In this document: in pieces, positions 30,531 to 38,987 of the stretch
How positions within the stretch are numbered: the stretch's first letter is position 1
Layout of the letters: each line of letters opens with the position of its first letter
Assembly: GCA_022759035.1 (NCBI GenBank)
Contig: JAEMQD010000066.1
Span: 1 to 43,248, forward strand
DNA length: 43,248 nucleotides
Source: Thiotrichales bacterium
GTDB lineage: Bacteria; Pseudomonadota; Gammaproteobacteria; Thiomicrospirales; Thiomicrospiraceae
Direction: 5' to 3'
Position numbers and translations under genes: made by a program
Notes under the pieces: generated by a model
The model's database searches: none
Told to the model about the DNA's origin: nothing
What the model saw: only the letters and a program-made list of their open reading frames with translations

Positions 30531-31868
30531 ATGAGCGTTATGGACTATATACACCCGCATTGGATCAGCTTAATCCAAATTATTGCTTTATTGGCAATCA
30601 ACGCTTTTTTTGTTGCCGCCGAATTTGCTTTAGTCAAAGCAAAACAGGTGCGCTTAGCGCAATACAAAGACGGTTTGGTGACGCGTTTATCTTTAGCAAT
30701 TCATCAAGATATTGAAGCTTATTTGGCCGCTTGTCAGCTAGGGATTACGATGGCTTCTCTGGGGTTGGGTTGGGTTGGTGAGCCGTTTGTTGCTGCATTA
30801 ATTGAACCCTTGTTTACCGCGATGCAATTGCCGCCAGAGCTTATGCATACGACTGCTTTTATGATCGGTTTTATCTCGTTTTCGGCTTTGCACATTGTCG
30901 TTGGTGAACAGGTGCCAAAAAACTTGGCGATTCGTGAACCAGAGCGCGTAGCACGCTGGGTGGTGTGGCCGTTACGAGGTTTTTTTATTTTGGTTTATCC
31001 GCTATCACGTTTATTGGATAAGACGGCGGGCGGCATGTTACGTAGTATGGGTGTTAAGCCAGCAAGCCATCTTGAAGTGTTTACCGATGAAGAAATTAAA
31101 GATTTAATTGATCAATCGCGTGCTAGTGGTGAAATGGGTCATCAAAAGGCAGATATGCTGACGAACTTGTTCGAATTGGAACATCGTACAGCGCGAGAGT
31201 TAATGACGCCACGTAATGACATTGATGCCCTAGATATTGAGCATCCACCAGAAGTATTGCTTTCGCTTATTTTGGATACTCAGCATTCGCGCTTTCCAGT
31301 TATTGAGGGTGGGTTAGCACAAGTGCATGGTGTCGTCATTGTAAAAGACTTGTACCGTGCGCTACTCGCGGGGGATCAGCAACCTTGGGCGCATTTGAAA
31401 GATTTTTGTCGTCCAGTGCTGATGTTGCCAGATAGTTTAAATGCAAGCCAATTATTTGAACAAATGCGCGGTAAACAGTCGCATATGGCAATGGTAATTG
31501 ATGAATATGGTGAAATTGTTGGGTTAATTACCCTAGAAGACGTGCTTGAAGAATTAGTTGGCGATATTGGAGATGAACTGGATGAAAGCGTCACCGAATA
31601 TCCGATTATCCAAACTGAACAAGGTTGGGAAGCGCACGGCTTATCTGAATTAGACGAAGTGAAAAAAATGACTGGTCTGTCGCTTGAACCGGAATTACAA
31701 GTGCAAACCCTTTCTGGTTTATTTATGGAGCGTTTAGGTCGTATGCCAGAGGTGGGCGATACGCTAGAGGAACAAGGCTTGACCCTGACAGTATTGAAGA
31801 TGAAAGACCGTCGCGTTGAATCGGTTGCCATCACTGCACGAGATCGCGAGGTGATCCATGCCAGCTGA
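30531..31868 (+). CDS. CNNM/CorC-family transporter (DUF21-CBS-CBS-CorC_HlyC)
   Basis: The 445 residues comprise a DUF21 membrane domain (about 8-185, with AFFVAAEFALVKAK, the acidic-helix motif and HIVVGEQVPKNLAI), two CBS domains (about 205-335) that usually sense ATP-Mg, and a C-terminal CorC_HlyC domain (about 345-435). Eukaryotic CNNM and bacterial CorC homologues export Mg2+; other relatives move different cations or polyamines, and old hemolysin labels are misleading. ATG 30531 is chosen, though ATG 30540 is also possible, and neither has a strong ribosome site. It overlaps mgtE by 11 bases, which supports a role in Mg2+ balance. Confidence 0.88.
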   Translation: MSVMDYIHPHWISLIQIIALLAINAFFVAAEFALVKAKQVRLAQYKDGLVTRLSLAIHQDIEAYLAACQLGITMASLGLGWVGEPFVAALIEPLFTAMQLPPELMHTTAFMIGFISFSALHIVVGEQVPKNLAIREPERVARWVVWPLRGFFILVYPLSRLLDKTAGGMLRSMGVKPASHLEVFTDEEIKDLIDQSRASGEMGHQKADMLTNLFELEHRTARELMTPRNDIDALDIEHPPEVLLSLILDTQHSRFPVIEGGLAQVHGVVIVKDLYRALLAGDQQPWAHLKDFCRPVLMLPDSLNASQLFEQMRGKQSHMAMVIDEYGEIVGLITLEDVLEELVGDIGDELDESVTEYPIIQTEQGWEAHGLSELDEVKKMTGLSLEPELQVQTLSGLFMERLGRMPEVGDTLEEQGLTLTVLKMKDRRVESVAITARDREVIHAS

Positions 31869-33231
31869 AGCACGTGTTATGTTTGAACCCTGGCGCGAGC
31901 GTGATGCCTCTTTATTGGCGCAAGTTGTGCCCTTGTTGGAGTCCGGTCACTTCGAAACTTTGGCTGATTTGTTGCAAAATCAGCATGAAACCGACATTGC
32001 TATTCTATTAGAGTCATTGCCGACGCATCAACGGCAACAAGTATGGGATTTAGTCCCCAGTGAGCAGCAGGGTAATGTGTTGCTCAACTTGCATGATGAA
32101 GTGCGTAATTCACTTATCGCTCAGATGCCGAACCAAGAACTGGCTGACGCGGTAGAGCATTTAGATGCGGATGATATTGCCTTTGTCTTAGAAGACGTGC
32201 CAGAGGCGAAGTCGGATGCGGTATTAGAACAGTTAGACCATGAAACACGCGCTGACGTCGAAGCCTCTTTGAGTTACCCTGAGGGAACTGCTGGGCGCTT
32301 GATGCGTTATGATGTGATCGAAGTTCGTGCAGATATTGATATCTATACAGTATTGCGTTACTTGCGTCGCCATAAAGTTTTGCCAGATCTAACAGACGGA
32401 CTCATGGTAGTTGATGAGGCAGGTTATTATTTAGGTAAGTTGCCCTTGTCTACTTTGGTTACTTTGCCGGGCAGTGCACGAGTAGAAAGCGTGATGGATG
32501 CCAGTGAAAAGGCAATTTCTGCATACATGGAAGAAGATGAAGTAGCACACTTGTTTGACCGTCGTGATTTAGTATCTGTTGCCGTTGTTGATGCTACAGG
32601 TAAGTTAATTGGTCGTATTACGGTCGATGATGTATTAGATGTTATTCGTGCGCAATCTGAACGTACTTTAATGGGTATGGCAGGTTTAGATGAAGAGGCC
32701 GATATTTTTGCTCCCGTACTGATCAGTGCGAAACGTCGCGCTTTATGGTTGGGTTTAAATTTATGTACCGCTTCGCTTGTTGCTTGGGTGATTGGTCAAT
32801 TTTCAGGGAGTATTTCCCAGTTGGTTTCTTTAGCAATTTTAATGCCCATCGTTGCCAGTATGGGCGGTGTTACAGGAAATCAGACGTTAACCCTAACGAT
32901 TCGGGGGTTGGCATTAGGCCAGGTCAGTTTATCGAATGTGCGCTGGCTTTTGCGGCGCGAGTTTGCTGTTGGTTTATTGAATGGGTTGCTTTGGGCGTCG
33001 GTTATGGGCGTTGCCGCCTGGCTTGTTTTTGAGCCTGGTGTGGGGTTGGTTATTGCTGCTGCATTAACGATTAATATGACCTTGGCCGTATCGGCTGGTG
33101 TTTTTATTCCCATTTTGCTCGATCGTCTTGGTATTGACCCAGCTTTATCGGCCTCAATGGTTTTAACGACTATTACCGATGTGATGGGTTTTGTAACCTT
33201 TTTAGGTTTGGCAACGATTTTCCTATTGTAA
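31858..33231 (+). CDS. mgtE: Magnesium transporter MgtE
   Basis: MgtE is a homodimeric, Mg2+-gated channel of the inner membrane. The 457-residue protein has the helical N-domain (about 20-130, with ADAVEHLDADDIAFVLED), a CBS pair (about 138-260) that closes the pore when Mg2+ is high, the plug helix and five membrane helices (about 295-457). Pore-region motifs are PIVASMGGVTGNQ and TTITDVMGF with the key acid D441. A GAGGTGA ribosome site precedes ATG 31858 inside the end of the CorC-type gene. Regulation by the CBS domains is known in the family. Confidence 0.96.
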   Translation: MPAEARVMFEPWRERDASLLAQVVPLLESGHFETLADLLQNQHETDIAILLESLPTHQRQQVWDLVPSEQQGNVLLNLHDEVRNSLIAQMPNQELADAVEHLDADDIAFVLEDVPEAKSDAVLEQLDHETRADVEASLSYPEGTAGRLMRYDVIEVRADIDIYTVLRYLRRHKVLPDLTDGLMVVDEAGYYLGKLPLSTLVTLPGSARVESVMDASEKAISAYMEEDEVAHLFDRRDLVSVAVVDATGKLIGRITVDDVLDVIRAQSERTLMGMAGLDEEADIFAPVLISAKRRALWLGLNLCTASLVAWVIGQFSGSISQLVSLAILMPIVASMGGVTGNQTLTLTIRGLALGQVSLSNVRWLLRREFAVGLLNGLLWASVMGVAAWLVFEPGVGLVIAAALTINMTLAVSAGVFIPILLDRLGIDPALSASMVLTTITDVMGFVTFLGLATIFLL

Positions 33232-33270
33232 TTGGGTGTACCGCCGTCACCAACCCAAACTAGTGGGAAT

Positions 33271-33302
33271 CTCTAAAAACTGCGCGTTGCGTGTTTTTAG
33301 AG
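33271..33302. repeat. Hairpin repeat, copy 1 (10-bp stem, 12-base loop)
   Basis: CTCTAAAAAC (33271-33280) and GTTTTTAGAG (33293-33302) form a perfect stem around a 12-base GC-rich loop with core CGC-G-TT-GC. A further GTTTTTAG lies at 33311-33318. It sits between the convergent mgtE and aroG genes. A second element with the same stem and loop lengths is at 43202-43233. It may also serve as a two-way terminator. Confidence 0.65.
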
Positions 33303-33331
33303 GCGCCCAAGTTTTTAGTGCTTAACTGACC

Positions 33332-34396
33332 TTATGACCAGACTTTACGTCGTGCTTGTACGCCTTCAGCGAGTTTTATTAATACATCAACGGTTGCATC
33401 CCACCCCAAGCAAGCGTCGGTGATACTTTGGCCGTAAGTTAATGCGCAACCTGCTTTTACGTCTTGACGACCTTCTTGTAAATGACTTTCAATCATTACG
33501 CCCATAATACTCTTACAGCCAGCAGCGAGTTGCTCAGCAATATTTTCGGCTACGATGGTTTGTTTGCGGAAATCTTTACTACTGTTCGCATGAGAGCAAT
33601 CGATCATTAATTTTTGGCGTAGATTTGTTTTTGTTAATTTGTCGACAGCATCGGCAACATAAGGCGCGCTATAGTTGGGCTCGCCATTACCACCGCGCAA
33701 AATGATATGACAGTCGTCATTCCCTTTGGTATGGAAAATTGCCGAGCGTCCCTCTTTCGTCAGAGACATGAAAATATGCGGACGTTCTGCAGCACGAATG
33801 GCATCAATGGCAATGTTAACACTACCATCAGTACCGTTTTTGAATCCGACAGGGCAAGAAAGCCCTGACGCAAGCTCACGGTGTCCTTGGCTTTCTGTTG
33901 TTCGTGCGCCGATTGCACCCCAGCTAACCAAGTCTGCAATGTATTGTGGCGAAATTAAATCTAAAAATTCCGTTGCAGCAGGCATGCCTATGCTGTTGAT
34001 ATCTAACAGCAGCCCGCGCGCTAATGCTAGTCCCTTATTAATTTGAAAAGATTCATCCAAATCAGGGTCGTTAATTAACCCTTTCCAGCCGACTGTGGTG
34101 CGTGGTTTTTCAAAATACACGCGCATAACAATTAACAAATCTTTTTCATGCTGCTTTTTAATATTGAGCAGACGCTGAGCATACTCACGCGCCGCTTCGG
34201 GATCATGAATGGAGCAAGGGCCAACGACGACTAAGACGCGGTCATCAGTACCAGTCAAAATATCGTGAATTTGTGTGCGTGTATCGTGAATGAGTTTAGA
34301 GGCGCGCTCGGTCATTGGATAGCGAATATGAAGTTCTTGCGGCGAAACTACTTCGGTCATGGTGCGAATGCGTAGGTCATCTGTTGCGTACTTCAT
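33332..34396 (-). CDS. 3-deoxy-7-phosphoheptulonate synthase (DAHP synthase, AroF/G/H class I)
   Basis: This enzyme condenses phosphoenolpyruvate and erythrose-4-phosphate, the entry step to the shikimate pathway. The 354 residues align throughout with E. coli AroG: VVGPCSIHDP with the metal cysteine, MRVYFEKPRTTVGWKGLINDP, SWGAIGARTTESQ, SCPVGFKNGTDG, DCHIILRGG and CSHANSSKD. Metal and PEP ligands are therefore complete. Which aromatic amino acid inhibits it cannot be settled from memory, so I do not choose among aroF, aroG and aroH. It is a single gene, divergent from argS; no leader peptide or clear TyrR/TrpR operator was seen in the 173-base spacer. Confidence 0.95.
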   Translation of the reverse strand: MKYATDDLRIRTMTEVVSPQELHIRYPMTERASKLIHDTRTQIHDILTGTDDRVLVVVGPCSIHDPEAAREYAQRLLNIKKQHEKDLLIVMRVYFEKPRTTVGWKGLINDPDLDESFQINKGLALARGLLLDINSIGMPAATEFLDLISPQYIADLVSWGAIGARTTESQGHRELASGLSCPVGFKNGTDGSVNIAIDAIRAAERPHIFMSLTKEGRSAIFHTKGNDDCHIILRGGNGEPNYSAPYVADAVDKLTKTNLRQKLMIDCSHANSSKDFRKQTIVAENIAEQLAAGCKSIMGVMIESHLQEGRQDVKAGCALTYGQSITDACLGWDATVDVLIKLAEGVQARRKVWS

Positions 34397-34569
34397 GGTG
34401 TGTGATCGCTATCAAAAGGTTAAAAACGGCCTATTATTATGCCATGTATGCGCTTGTCTTTCTAGCGTCTCCTATTAGGTAGTGATGGAGAAAACATGTC
34501 TTTAGTGGTGATTCGTGTGGAATTGGGCTAAAATTAGCGATTATTTTTCTCTTTGCTGTTGCCGTTATT

Positions 34570-36354
34570 ATGAAACAAGCCTTACATACCCTTATTGTCA
34601 CCACACTCCATACTTTGCAAGTGCGCGGAGAAATTGCGCCGTTTGATGAGGCGTCAATCAAAATAGAGCTGCCGCGTGATAAAAGTCATGGCGACTTTGC
34701 AAGCAATGTCGCCATGTTGTTAGCAAAACCCAATGCGCTCAATCCTAGAGTACTAGCGCAAAAGTTAATTGATGCTTTTCCGGTGACAGAATGGTTAGTT
34801 TCGGCTGAAATTGCAGGGCCAGGTTTCATTAATTTTCGTGTTGCCGCTGAAGCAAAATTTGCTGTGCTGGCGCAGGTGTTCCAAAAGCAATCCGATTATG
34901 GTCGTGTTAATTTAGGTGAAGGCAGATTGGTTCAGGTTGAGTTTGTTTCAGCCAATCCAACAGGCCCATTGCATGTTGGTCATGGGCGTGGCGCCGCTTA
35001 TGGTTCTGCTTTGGTATCGGTGTTGCGTCATGCGGGTTATCAGGTGGAAGCAGAATATTACGTTAATGATGCTGGGCGTCAGATGGATATTTTGACGGTA
35101 AGTGTCTGGCTACGTTACTTGGCGCTATGTGGTGAACAGGTTACTTTTCCAAGTAATGGTTACCAAGGGGATTATATTATTACAACAGCGCGTGCGCTGT
35201 TGACAGAGCAGGGCGATGGCTTGCGTGCGCAAGCGCAGGCCGTGTTTGCCAATGTGTCGGAAGATCAGGTATTAGATGACGCGGGTAATGTGCTGCGTGG
35301 TGATAAAGAGCAGCACATTGACGACATTATCGTGAATGCGCGTGCTTTGTTGGGTGCAGATAAATATCGTCTTATTTTAGATCGTGTTTTGCACGATATT
35401 CTATCGGATATCAAGGAAGACTTAAGCGAGTTTGGTGTTCACTTTGATAATTGGTTTAGTGAGCGTTCGTTAATGGACACGGGTGTCGTTGATGCCGCGT
35501 TGGAGAGATTACAGGCGAATGGTCAGTTGTACGAGCAGGGTGGGGCGATTTGGTTCCGTTCAACCGATTATGGTGATACTAAAGATCGCGTTGTGGTACG
35601 TGATAATGGCATTAAAACCTACTTCGCTTCAGATATCGCTTACCACTACAATAAATTAGCGCGTGGTTACGACAAAATTATTAACATCTGGGGTTCAGAC
35701 CACCACGGCTATATCCCACGTGTGCGCGGTGCGATTAAAGCAATGGGTGAAGACGATGCGCGTTTGATGGTATTGTTGGTACAGTTTGCTGTGCTCTATC
35801 GCGGAACAGAAAAAGCAGCGATGTCGACCCGTTCAGGGCAGTTTGTTACGTTGCGAGAGTTGCGTGAAGAAATTGGTACGGATGCAACTCGTTTCTTTTA
35901 TGTTATGCGCCGTTGTGATCAGCATATGGACTTTGATTTAGACCTGGCTAAATCGAAAAGCAATGAAAACCCCTTGTTCTACATTCAGTACGCGCATGCA
36001 CGCTGCTGTGGTGTGTTTGCGCAGCTCGCAGTTAAGGGTTATGCCCATTGGCAAGCTCAGGATGGCTTAGCGCAGTTAGCCTTGTTGACAGAAGAAAGTG
36101 AAGCGGAGCTGGCTCAGAAGCTGGCGCAGTTCCCAGAGGTGATTGCTGCCGCTGCTCGTGATAGTGAGCCGCATCAAGTTGCTTATTACTTAAAAGACTT
36201 GGCACACTTGTTACATAGTTACTATAACAACACGATGTTGCTTGTTGACGATGATGATGTTCGTACTGCAAGGTTAACTTTAATCGCGGCAACACGTATT
36301 GTGTTGGCCAATGGCCTGGCTGTATTAGGTGTTTCTGCACCAGAGCGCATGTAA
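34570..36354 (+). CDS. argS: Arginine--tRNA ligase
   Basis: ArgRS charges tRNA-Arg. The 594 residues start with the Arg-specific N-terminal additional domain (about 1-110, with ELPRDKSHGDFASNVAMLLAK). They carry the class I motif PLHVGHGRG (HVGH at 135-138), the loop AAMSTRSGQFVTL that takes the place of KMSKS as in other ArgRS enzymes, and the helical anticodon-binding domain ending in GVSAPERM. ATG 34570 gives a normal N-terminus. A SPOR-domain gene follows by 20 bases, an arrangement common in gammaproteobacteria. Confidence 0.97.
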   Translation: MKQALHTLIVTTLHTLQVRGEIAPFDEASIKIELPRDKSHGDFASNVAMLLAKPNALNPRVLAQKLIDAFPVTEWLVSAEIAGPGFINFRVAAEAKFAVLAQVFQKQSDYGRVNLGEGRLVQVEFVSANPTGPLHVGHGRGAAYGSALVSVLRHAGYQVEAEYYVNDAGRQMDILTVSVWLRYLALCGEQVTFPSNGYQGDYIITTARALLTEQGDGLRAQAQAVFANVSEDQVLDDAGNVLRGDKEQHIDDIIVNARALLGADKYRLILDRVLHDILSDIKEDLSEFGVHFDNWFSERSLMDTGVVDAALERLQANGQLYEQGGAIWFRSTDYGDTKDRVVVRDNGIKTYFASDIAYHYNKLARGYDKIINIWGSDHHGYIPRVRGAIKAMGEDDARLMVLLVQFAVLYRGTEKAAMSTRSGQFVTLRELREEIGTDATRFFYVMRRCDQHMDFDLDLAKSKSNENPLFYIQYAHARCCGVFAQLAVKGYAHWQAQDGLAQLALLTEESEAELAQKLAQFPEVIAAAARDSEPHQVAYYLKDLAHLLHSYYNNTMLLVDDDDVRTARLTLIAATRIVLANGLAVLGVSAPERM

Positions 36355-36374
36355 CGATAGATTGGGATGGGTGA

Positions 36375-37448
36375 ATGGCACGCGATTATCGTTACGGACA
36401 TAAGTCGTCACAACCGACACAGCGGCGAACACAGACTTCCGCTGTAGAGGAGGCAAAAGCGGATAAGTCGCCCTCAGTTGCAAAAACAGGGAAAGCGGCT
36501 GTACAGCAACCGATAGCACAGACTGTGGAGTCTGCATCAAGTCGTCGGCCATCAGACGTCGCGGCTAAGGTCCTAAGACGGCGAAAAATCGTTACAAGCC
36601 AAGTTGATCCAGACGATGTGCAAAAGAAAAAGAGCGAAGCTTGTCTCTCGGCATTGCCTAAGCAAGTGCGCCGGGAAATTGCAGAAAAAGAAGCGTTAGC
36701 CAAAGCACAAGCAGAAGCAGAAGCTCAATTGGCAGCACAGTTGGCTGTGCAGCAACAAGAGAAACGACGTGGACGCATGAGTAAAGGGATGTGGCTAACC
36801 ATGGGTTTGGCTACGTTGGCAAGTATCGCTTGGTTGCTATATGCGCCGTTCTTTTTAGCGTTTGCAGTAGAAATGGGGTGGCTAGATGATGCTACAAGAA
36901 ACCGCTTTGATCCAGCCGCGGCGATTCGAGGTGGTTTAGTTACACGTGCTATTGACGCAGAAAAAGATATTAGCAAAGCAGCGACGAATACGCCTGCAGC
37001 CGTTGCAACGCCTGCTGATCCGAATGTGATGACTTATAGTTTTTATAAAGAGCTGCCTAAAGAAAATGTCGACTTAGGGGTGCAGCCTTTGCCCGTTCGC
37101 ACACATGCGCCAACTTATTTGCAGTTGGCTTCCTTTGCTAATGAAAAAGAAGCACAAGCTGAACGTAAACGTATTGTACAGAAAGGCTATTTAGTCCAAG
37201 TGAATGGGCAAGCGAGTAAGTCAGGCATGGTTTATGTGTTGCGAATGGGGCCTTATGACGACCAAAGAACAATCAATCGCTTGAAGGTTGAGTTACAGCG
37301 TTTGGGTGTTGATGCGCATGAAATCAGTATGGCTTCAGTGATTAAAGCCTCGGAACCAGCAGCAACAGTCAATGCAACAGGCGCTCAAGCTGTAGGAAAA
37401 ATACAGGGGAATGCCGCAGCGATTAGTCGTGGCGCGGCGGTGCGCTAG
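36375..37448 (+). CDS. SPOR-domain, FtsN-like cell-division protein
   Basis: The 357-residue bitopic protein has an unusually long basic, coiled-coil-prone cytoplasmic part (1-137, including KEALAKAQAEAEAQLAAQL). One membrane helix follows (about 139-166), then a Pro/Ala linker and a short YSFYKELPKENVDL segment (220-234) like that found before SPOR in FtsN-type proteins. The C-terminal SPOR domain (about 245-318, with YLQLASFANEKEAQAER and VLRMGPYDDQ) normally binds denuded peptidoglycan at the septum. The argS-SPOR order matches loci annotated as ftsN in related bacteria, but FtsN usually has a short cytoplasmic tail, so I give no symbol. Its TAG overlaps the stop of the convergent GGDEF gene. 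Confidence 0.8.
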   Translation: MARDYRYGHKSSQPTQRRTQTSAVEEAKADKSPSVAKTGKAAVQQPIAQTVESASSRRPSDVAAKVLRRRKIVTSQVDPDDVQKKKSEACLSALPKQVRREIAEKEALAKAQAEAEAQLAAQLAVQQQEKRRGRMSKGMWLTMGLATLASIAWLLYAPFFLAFAVEMGWLDDATRNRFDPAAAIRGGLVTRAIDAEKDISKAATNTPAAVATPADPNVMTYSFYKELPKENVDLGVQPLPVRTHAPTYLQLASFANEKEAQAERKRIVQKGYLVQVNGQASKSGMVYVLRMGPYDDQRTINRLKVELQRLGVDAHEISMASVIKASEPAATVNATGAQAVGKIQGNAAAISRGAAVR

Positions 37449-38473
37449 ACTGCTGCAACTGTTGTACGGTTTCTGCCTTGTTTTTTTGATTGATAGAGTG
37501 CATCGTCAGCGCGTTGGTATAGACTATCCCATTCTTCATTTGGTCGGTAACTGGCAACCCCTAAAGAAATGTGGATATTGTTAATTGTTTCACCTGTGTC
37601 TTTGCGTTTTAATTGACTGCTAGCCACTTTGGTGCGAATTGTTTCCGCTAGTGTTGAAGCTTGCTCTATGCTAGCATGAGGAATTAAGATTGCAAACTCT
37701 TCACCGCCAATGCGCGCAATCAGTTGTGATGGCTCAACCACTTTTTGTACGATGCCTGCAATGAATCTGAGTACCGCATCGCCAATTAAATGACCGTAGG
37801 TATCGTTAAACTTTTTGAAGTGGTCAATGTCAAACAAAATAATCGATAAGTCATTCGATTGTTTTGTTGACGCCATGGCTTGTTCTAAGGCATCGGTAAA
37901 AGCGCGGCGATTTGGTAGTTGGGTCAGCGGATCGGTCATTGACTCGGCGCGAGCAATAAGTAATTCTTTTTGTAGTTCTTGAATTTTTAATGTTGCCACG
38001 ACCATCTCTTGTTGCAGCTCGGTTTGCGATGCCACAATAGAGCGCGTCGTTGAGAGGACGCTGCCCGTTAAGCTTTTCAGTGTTTCTGGATCGATATTAT
38101 CATTGTCCGATAACTGGTTAACATAAGTGTTCAGCGCGCTGGTGTGCTGTTCCATGCCTTTTGTCCAGTCCATCAGTTTAGAAATCATGCGTTCTAAGAA
38201 TTTTCTAAACGCTTGTTCTAGTTCAGAGGTGTTAACTTGTTGTTCTTTTAAAAAGGCTTCGTAAATTCTGACGCCAAGGGTGTTGGTATAACCATCTCGG
38301 TTAGCGATTGCGCTGTCGAGCATTTCCACCAGAGCGGTTTCTGTTCCTAGAAAGTATTCGTACCAGACGAGAAAGTTTAAGGGGGTTGGCACGACTTTGT
38401 ATTGTTCAAACGCCACAATTACCTTGCTTAAAATCGCATCGGCTTCATATTTGTTTTGCGTGTAAACTTTCAT
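37445..38473 (-). CDS. Soluble GGDEF-domain diguanylate cyclase
   Basis: ATG 38471-38473 (342 residues) is chosen because AGGGAA lies six bases upstream; an earlier in-frame start would add eight residues without a site. The N-terminal 150 residues are helical and not assigned to a sensor family by me; a coiled-coil linker runs about 150-178. The GGDEF domain (about 179-335) is complete: DPLTQLPNRRAF, the metal aspartate in LFDIDHFKKFNDTYGH and the active-site GGEEF at 256-260. There is no RxxD inhibitory site at the expected place (EPSQ instead), so product inhibition through that site is unlikely. No membrane helix is present. It would make cyclic di-GMP, plausibly affecting motility or adhesion. 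Confidence 0.9.
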   Translation of the reverse strand: MKVYTQNKYEADAILSKVIVAFEQYKVVPTPLNFLVWYEYFLGTETALVEMLDSAIANRDGYTNTLGVRIYEAFLKEQQVNTSELEQAFRKFLERMISKLMDWTKGMEQHTSALNTYVNQLSDNDNIDPETLKSLTGSVLSTTRSIVASQTELQQEMVVATLKIQELQKELLIARAESMTDPLTQLPNRRAFTDALEQAMASTKQSNDLSIILFDIDHFKKFNDTYGHLIGDAVLRFIAGIVQKVVEPSQLIARIGGEEFAILIPHASIEQASTLAETIRTKVASSQLKRKDTGETINNIHISLGVASYRPNEEWDSLYQRADDALYQSKKQGRNRTTVAAV

Positions 38474-38593
38474 CGTCGATTCCCTAACAGCTGGCATTAA
38501 AACTACGATCAGTCTATCACTTTGTTTATTTTATGTTAAGTGTTAGCATAGCGTTTTATTTGAATTTAATTTAACCTATTTGGGCGATTAACC

Positions 38594-38980
38594 ATGTTGC
38601 TAATTAAACTACACCTACTATTTGTATTGCTTTCTGGTTTTGGCTTTTTTATGCGCGGTATTGGGCATATCACTGGAAAATCGTGGGTACAACGCAAGTC
38701 GGTGCGTATTTTGCCGCATATTATTGACACTGGTTTATTAATTACCGCTATTGCGTTGCTGGTTACGCTAGAAATTAGCCCATTAACGGATTGGGTGCTG
38801 GCGAAGATTATTGCGTTAGTTGTCTACATTGTACTAGGGGTATTCGCTTTTAGAATTGCTAAAACACCAGCGCGCAAAGGTTTTTTTTGGCTCGCTGCAT
38901 TAGCGGTGTTTGCGTATATGTTTGCCGTTGCTAAAACGCATTTAGTTTTGCCGTGGTTAGCGGCAGTTGTAGCAAATTAA
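38594..38980 (+). CDS. SirB-family membrane protein
   Basis: A 128-residue protein with four membrane helices and the SirB (DUF) pattern: LIKLHLLFVLLSGFGFFMRG at the start, then RILPHIIDTGLLITAIAL and VYIVLGVFAF. The name comes from a Salmonella locus once tied to invasion regulation; a molecular function is not established. It precedes the Fur-like gene by seven bases and probably shares its transcript, though SirB genes are found in many contexts. Confidence 0.85.
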   Translation: MLLIKLHLLFVLLSGFGFFMRGIGHITGKSWVQRKSVRILPHIIDTGLLITAIALLVTLEISPLTDWVLAKIIALVVYIVLGVFAFRIAKTPARKGFFWLAALAVFAYMFAVAKTHLVLPWLAAVVAN

Positions 38981-38987
38981 GCTGGTT

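Noticed and set aside
34444-34482. Short open frame (12 codons) in the aroG/argS spacer as an attenuator leader peptide
   Set aside because: It is on the argS strand, lacks a run of Arg, Phe, Tyr or Trp codons, has no ribosome site and no following terminator/antiterminator pair.
34570-36354. ArgS apparently lacking KMSKS
   Set aside because: Arginyl-tRNA synthetases commonly have a diverged MSTR-type loop there; the enzyme is complete.
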